In this document: positions 7,133 through 10,082 of the stretch, in pieces | Layout of the letters: every line of letters begins with the position of its first letter | Numbering within the stretch: the stretch's first letter is position 1 | From: CAYNYM01 sp049366815 | Lineage (GTDB): Bacteria > Desulfobacterota > DSM-4660 > Desulfatiglandales > HGW-15 | DNA: 10,082 bases | Assembly: GCA_049366815.1 (NCBI GenBank) | Contig: JBMNCO010000200.1 | Coordinates: 1-10,082, forward strand | Reading direction: 5' to 3' | The notes under the pieces: generated by a model | Seen by the model: the letters and a program-made list of their open reading frames with translations, nothing else | Databases searched by the model: none | What the model was told of the DNA's origin: nothing | Translations under genes and position numbers: made by a program

Positions 7133-7184
7133 ATTCAAAAATTCCCGAAAAGTGACGGACGTTTTTTTAACGCTTGAGAGATGA
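7116..7184 (+). CDS. 22-codon ORF coupled to the cytochrome b gene
   Basis: GTG 7116 is preceded by a perfect AAGGAGG (7103-7109) with a 6-base gap and encodes 22 mostly polar residues (beginning MTRTVEFKN, ending LTLER). Its TGA (7182-7184) overlaps the ATG of the cytochrome b gene (7181-7183), and its start overlaps the end of the preceding gene. Since cytochrome b has only a weak ribosome binding site of its own, this ORF may serve to deliver ribosomes to it by translational coupling. It could also be the remains of a longer gene shortened by deletion. I know of no matching peptide family. Confidence 0.4.
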   Translation: MTRTVEFKNSRKVTDVFLTLER

Positions 7185-7879
7185 TGACCGACAAGAACAT
7201 AAACGGGCTTCTTGCCATATTCTTCGTTGCCTTGGTGGCGAGCATCGCCTTCCACCAGAGCGAGACATTTGCGAGAACTCTGCCCGGCCATGTCCTTGGC
7301 ATAGCCGGGGCGGCGATGATGTTCATGACCCTCATCTATCCCTTCCGAAAACGGGTATTGGGTAAACGCGGCAGGCAAAATCCTCTGCATAGGCACATCT
7401 TCTACGGCCTTATAGGACCTTCGTTGGTGGTCATACACTCCGCCCATAAGCTGGGCAGCCTGATCGGTCTGCTGGCCTTTGTGGCCATGCTGGTGGTGGT
7501 GTTAAGCGGGATCACTGGAAGATTCCTTCTGCGCAGGGTCAGTCGGTCACTGAATGAGCAGCAACGAGAACTTGCCATGCTTAAAGACGTATTTCAAAGC
7601 CGAAAGGAAGAGATCGCGGCATGTGATGTCTATTTCGGTCTTGAACATACCGAAGAAGACGAGGCTCTAGAGGAAGTGCAGAGACATCGGTGCAATCAGC
7701 TTTACGATCTCGCCCGGTCCATCAGCGAACTGGAGTACATTACAACGGTCTTTGATTCCACAAAATCCCTGTTTTCCAAGTGGATGAGGGTGCATCATCT
7801 TCTGGCATTGTTTCTTTTCTCATTTGTCATTGCTCACATTCTCTCAGTCCTTTACTACGGCCTGAGGTGGCTTCCATGA
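7181..7879 (+). CDS. Diheme cytochrome b-like membrane protein
   Basis: The 232-residue protein has about five membrane helices (roughly 10-26, 36-55, 73-90, 94-113, 207-227). Helix 3 contains His72 and His86 (14 apart) and helix 5 contains His206 and His219 (13 apart). This is the pairing seen in the ferric-reductase/NADPH-oxidase transmembrane family, where two b hemes are stacked across the membrane by bis-His ligation. No FAD or NAD(P)H domain is attached. A long charged loop (about 115-200) lies between helices 4 and 5. The gene overlaps its neighbours on both sides by ATGA, and the downstream partner is a seven-heme cytochrome c, so it probably passes electrons across the membrane between the quinone pool and periplasmic hemes; the direction is unknown. 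A second ATG at 7184 is an alternative start. The family call rests on topology and histidine spacing. Confidence 0.75.
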   Translation: MMTDKNINGLLAIFFVALVASIAFHQSETFARTLPGHVLGIAGAAMMFMTLIYPFRKRVLGKRGRQNPLHRHIFYGLIGPSLVVIHSAHKLGSLIGLLAFVAMLVVVLSGITGRFLLRRVSRSLNEQQRELAMLKDVFQSRKEEIAACDVYFGLEHTEEDEALEEVQRHRCNQLYDLARSISELEYITTVFDSTKSLFSKWMRVHHLLALFLFSFVIAHILSVLYYGLRWLP

Positions 7880-8502
7880 AGTTTGTTTATGGTATAGGGA
7901 TTGTGGTTGCTCTGGTTTTGTGCATATCTCTCTTTCTGAATGAAGAGGCGGCAAGGCCTGGGCCGCTAAGCATCTTCCATGAAGAAATCGCCCAATGCAA
8001 GGACTGCCACGTACCATGGCATGGGGTTTCGGACAAGATGTGCTTGCAGTGCCATGAATTCGCTGATCATTCTGTTTTAAGACCGGAGATTCGGTTCCAT
8101 GAGGCGGAGAAGCATTGTTTGAAATGCCATACAGAGCATCGGGGTGTGCAGGGAAACATATCAAAGACGGATCATACGCTTTTCAGCGGTGATCTCCCAT
8201 GCACACGCTGTCATACCGATGTCCACAGAGGGCTCTTCGGAGGCAAATGCAGGGAATGTCACGGCATAAAGACCTGGGATGTGCCGGGCTTCAAGCATCC
8301 GCCCCAAGACAGGATGAATTGCAGTCGGTGTCATAGACCACCCTATTCCCACCTGGATAAGGCCTTCTGGGAAAAAATCCAAACGACTCACGGCGAAAGT
8401 GTGCAAGACATTCCGCCTGAGGACTGCTGGCGCTGCCACACGACCCGATATTGGCGGCACCTCATGATGTCGCATCCTATTGGATATCCCAAGAACCGCT
8501 GA
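7876..8502 (+). CDS. Membrane-anchored seven-heme cytochrome c
   Basis: The 208-residue protein carries seven CxxCH heme-attachment motifs at residues 41-45, 56-60, 81-85, 109-113, 125-129, 149-153 and 184-188. An N-terminal hydrophobic segment (about 5-22) acts as a signal or uncleaved anchor, so the hemes are on the periplasmic side. Many additional histidines (for example 35, 65, 75, 80, 88, 100, 117, 141, 159) can serve as sixth ligands, suggesting mostly bis-His, low-potential hemes. ATG 7876 overlaps the stop of the cytochrome b gene (ATGA). A longer frame from ATG 7780 would add 32 residues inside cytochrome b and would spoil the signal sequence, so it is rejected. The pair resembles quinol-oxidising or outward electron-transfer modules of anaerobes; the exact acceptor cannot be named from sequence. 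Confidence 0.92.
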   Translation: MKFVYGIGIVVALVLCISLFLNEEAARPGPLSIFHEEIAQCKDCHVPWHGVSDKMCLQCHEFADHSVLRPEIRFHEAEKHCLKCHTEHRGVQGNISKTDHTLFSGDLPCTRCHTDVHRGLFGGKCRECHGIKTWDVPGFKHPPQDRMNCSRCHRPPYSHLDKAFWEKIQTTHGESVQDIPPEDCWRCHTTRYWRHLMMSHPIGYPKNR

Positions 8503-8520
8503 CCCTGAGGTGCGGATAAA

Positions 8521-8664
8521 ATGCGAGATTTGATTTCGATAGTCTCCTTTATTATGGTGGTCATTTCAATCGCCCCACCCGTATTCCCCGATAAGGCTGA
8601 CGAACCGGACACCAATGAGGTCCTCTTCCAGAAACTTTCCGTCTTTCTTTGTGATTTTTATTAA
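8521..8664 (+). pseudogene. Signal-peptide-like ORF cut short against pcm
   Basis: ATG 8521, 18 bp after the heptaheme gene, opens a 47-codon frame. Its first 20 residues (charged start, hydrophobic core, then APP) look like a good signal peptide. The frame then crosses into sequence that is the antisense strand of the 3' end of pcm (from 8566) and stops at 8664. The second half is therefore probably not real protein sequence. I interpret it as the beginning of a further periplasmic gene of the cytochrome cluster, truncated by a rearrangement, though a short secreted peptide or chance ORF is possible. A weak GAGGTG lies upstream. Confidence 0.3.
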
Positions 8665-9213
8665 TTCCTGACCGACTCTGTCCCCTACTGGGATGACGAC
8701 TCGCCCTCCCTCCTTGAGTTGATCCATCAGCGGTTCGGGGATGCTGGGAGCCGCCGCAGTGACGATAATCGCATCATAAGGGGAGTGCGCTTTCCAACCA
8801 AGTGTCCCATCAAAGACCTTCAGGAAAATGTTTGTGTATCCCAGTTCATCCAGAATGCCCTCGGCCCTCTGCAAAAGGGACGCTATTCTCTCAACGGAAT
8901 AGACGACTCTGCACAAACGCGCCAGGACCGCGGCCTGGTAGCCGCTTCCCGTTCCGATCTCGAGCGTCTTCTCGTCCCCATTCAATTCCAAGGCCTGGGT
9001 CATCAGCGCTACGATATAAGGTTGGGAAATGGTCTGGTCGTTTCCAATGTCCAGGGGCCTGTCCTCGTAGGCATGGGGTTTCATCATTGGAGGAACGAAC
9101 CGCTCTCTAGGAACTTCTCCCATGACCCGCAGCACCCCGGGATTTTGGATTCCCCGTGGTACGAGTTGCGTTCTGACCATGTTTTTCCTGGCCGTTTCAT
9201 AGTCGACCGGCAT
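8566..9213 (-). CDS. pcm: Protein-L-isoaspartate O-methyltransferase
   Basis: This cytoplasmic repair enzyme transfers a methyl group from S-adenosylmethionine to L-isoaspartyl residues in aged proteins, starting their conversion back to aspartate. The 215-residue product has normal length for the family. Visible features are RERFVPP (36-42), the substrate-binding NDQTISQPYIVALM (58-71), the SAM-binding loop LEIGTGSGYQ (84-93), the acidic end of the next strand in YSVERI (105-110), the FDGTLGW segment (134-140), PYDAIIVTAAAPSIP (145-159), GGRVVIPVG (169-177) and the C-terminal VRFVSLIGEYGW. The start has a GAAGGAG element 7 bases upstream on the minus strand. It is convergent with the cytochrome operon and its last bases overlap the small ORF 8521-8664. 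It lies 121 bp downstream of the IF-2-like gene and may share its transcript. Confidence 0.96.
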   Translation of the reverse strand: MPVDYETARKNMVRTQLVPRGIQNPGVLRVMGEVPRERFVPPMMKPHAYEDRPLDIGNDQTISQPYIVALMTQALELNGDEKTLEIGTGSGYQAAVLARLCRVVYSVERIASLLQRAEGILDELGYTNIFLKVFDGTLGWKAHSPYDAIIVTAAAPSIPEPLMDQLKEGGRVVIPVGDRVGQELIKITKKDGKFLEEDLIGVRFVSLIGEYGWGD

Positions 9214-9249
9214 GCCTCTTCTCCTTCGTCGGACCCAGGATAGAACGAC

Positions 9250-9328
9250 AGGACCAGGTCCTTATAAGATATTTTTGTCCGGCACCGTAAAGGTCCTTGA
9301 CACAGTTGCACCGTGTGAGGTTCCTTGA
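9250..9328. repeat. Short repeats in the spacer between pcm and the IF-2-like gene
   Basis: The 121-bp spacer contains a near-palindrome AGGACC-A-GGTCCT (9250-9262). It also holds three related words: AGGTCCTTA (9256-9264), AGGTCCTTGA (9291-9300) and AGGTTCCTTGA (9318-9328). A looser hairpin, CACAGTTGCACCGTGTG, lies between the second and third. These could be binding sites controlling pcm or remnants of coding sequence. No terminator-like T-run is seen on the minus strand. Confidence 0.25.
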
Positions 9329-9334
9329 ATCGGA

Positions 9335-10051
9335 TCAACTCCGACCGGATCGCAGATCCAACACTCTTCCCTCAGCCCGCCACAAGTGACGGCTGGGTCT
9401 GGAGATCTCGAAACATTCTACTAAATCCCCCTTTTTGGCCCGTTTAAAAGCGATCTTCAATCCAACCTGCTGGCCCGGGGTGGCTTCCTTCACCGCCTTG
9501 GTCTCGATGTGAAGTGAATCGATCGTGCCCTCATAAACCGTGCCGGGTTCTGAGATGAGTCTGAATTTTTTACCGATTGCCAGGGTCCCTTCCAGGACCT
9601 CGCAGCCAAGAATGATGCCCTTCCGGCCCCCGGGGAACAGAGCGATGACCCTGGCCCTACCTGTGATCATCTCTTCCTCTTTGGGAGGGATCATCGTTTG
9701 TGTGATCTCCTTGACGTCGTCGATGATTTTGTAAATGACATCGTAGAGGCGAATTTCGATACCCCTTTCAGAGGCCTCTTCAGCGATTCGCGGGACAAGA
9801 CCGACATTGAACCCCACCACCAGGCTGTTCCCCGTTTCCGCCATCAAGAGATCCGATTTGGAAATATCGCCTGTCCCGGCCCGGATCACCTCGACCGTCA
9901 CATCTCCGGTCTGAAGGGCATCGAGGCCGGAAACAACCGCTTCCATTGTGCCTGCCGTATCTGCCTTGACCACGAGATCGAGGATTGCCGTCTCCTTTTT
10001 TAAAGGAATCGTTTCTTCATCTCGGAAGCCTTTCTTCGCTCTCATAGTCAT
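9335..10051 (-). CDS. Stand-alone protein equivalent to the C-terminal domains of IF-2
   Basis: The 238-residue product matches only the last part of translation initiation factor IF-2. Residues about 20-122 correspond to the C1 domain (LDLVVKADTAGTMEAVVSGL, then IRAGTGDISKSDLLMA, VVGFNV, IRLYDVIYKIIDDV). Residues about 128-215 correspond to the C2 beta-barrel, which in IF-2 binds formyl-Met-tRNA (GRARV, GIILGCEVLEG, YEGTIDSL, GQQVGLKI, KKGDLVECF). The GTPase and domain II are absent. An in-frame TAA lies two codons before ATG 10051, so the frame cannot extend upstream in this sequence, and no strong ribosome binding site is visible. The residues after about 215 are an extra Arg-rich tail (RPSRHLWRAEGRV). 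Conservation over the whole length argues for a functioning paralogue, but the broken 5' end of a true infB with a premature stop cannot be ruled out because the window ends 25 bp further on. Function is not known to me. Confidence 0.8.
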   Translation of the reverse strand: MTMRAKKGFRDEETIPLKKETAILDLVVKADTAGTMEAVVSGLDALQTGDVTVEVIRAGTGDISKSDLLMAETGNSLVVGFNVGLVPRIAEEASERGIEIRLYDVIYKIIDDVKEITQTMIPPKEEEMITGRARVIALFPGGRKGIILGCEVLEGTLAIGKKFRLISEPGTVYEGTIDSLHIETKAVKEATPGQQVGLKIAFKRAKKGDLVECFEISRPSRHLWRAEGRVLDLRSGRS

Positions 10052-10082
10052 CCATTACACACTGAATCTTAAAAAAAATACA

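Noticed and set aside
7161..7168. T-run as a terminator before cytochrome b
   Set aside because: No GC-rich stem precedes it, and the coupled ORFs on both sides argue for continuous transcription.
7780..7875. Upstream ATG start for the heptaheme cytochrome
   Set aside because: The extra 32 residues are out-of-frame cytochrome b sequence and displace the signal anchor; ATG 7876 with ATGA overlap is better.
8719..9243. Plus-strand 174-codon frame opposite pcm
   Set aside because: It is antisense to a complete pcm with all family motifs.
1..10082. CRISPR arrays, tRNA or rRNA genes, insertion sequences
   Set aside because: No regularly spaced repeats, cloverleaf-like segments, transposase motifs or terminal inverted repeats with target duplications were seen.

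Overview
The window looks like a chromosomal piece from an anaerobic or metal-exposed Gram-negative bacterium, most likely a deltaproteobacterium (Desulfobacterota) or a close relative such as Nitrospirota. This is inferred from the mix of a seven-heme c-type cytochrome, a membrane b-type cytochrome, a CPH-type copper ATPase and a YHS domain. No taxonomic marker was searched. One long plus-strand block (161 to about 8502) meets two minus-strand genes (10051 to 8566) head-on near 8570.

Region 1 (161-5397) is a tight run of four genes. The first is an unusual protein with an N-terminal YHS metal-binding domain fused to an L-lactate dehydrogenase. It is followed by a CopB-type copper-exporting P-type ATPase with a histidine-rich N-terminus, then hflK and hflC, whose stop and start codons overlap. 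Spacing (15 bp, 12 bp, overlap) suggests one transcript that ties copper export, lactate/pyruvate redox chemistry and the FtsH-modulating HflKC complex together.

Region 2 (5398-7132) is less orderly. After a 225-bp spacer with a possible PepSY-like remnant and a strong inverted repeat come a small Met/Gly/Trp-rich membrane protein with a C-terminal SHOCT domain and a sensor histidine kinase. The kinase keeps its membrane part and phospho-acceptor histidine but has lost its ATPase domain. Its reading frame runs without a stop into a small double-membrane-segment protein that has its own ribosome binding site. This looks like the scar of a deletion.

Region 3 (6758-8664) is a candidate electron-transfer module: the small membrane protein, a 22-codon ORF with a perfect Shine-Dalgarno sequence, a diheme cytochrome b with NOX/ferric-reductase histidine spacing, and a seven-heme cytochrome c. 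They are joined by ATGA overlaps. A signal-peptide-like ORF follows but collides with the antisense pcm gene and appears cut short.

Region 4 (minus strand) holds pcm (protein-L-isoaspartate O-methyltransferase) and, upstream of it, a free-standing protein equivalent to only the C-terminal domains of translation initiation factor IF-2. The most interesting items are the YHS-LDH fusion beside a copper pump, the cytochrome b / heptaheme cytochrome c module, and the stand-alone IF-2 C-terminal protein.
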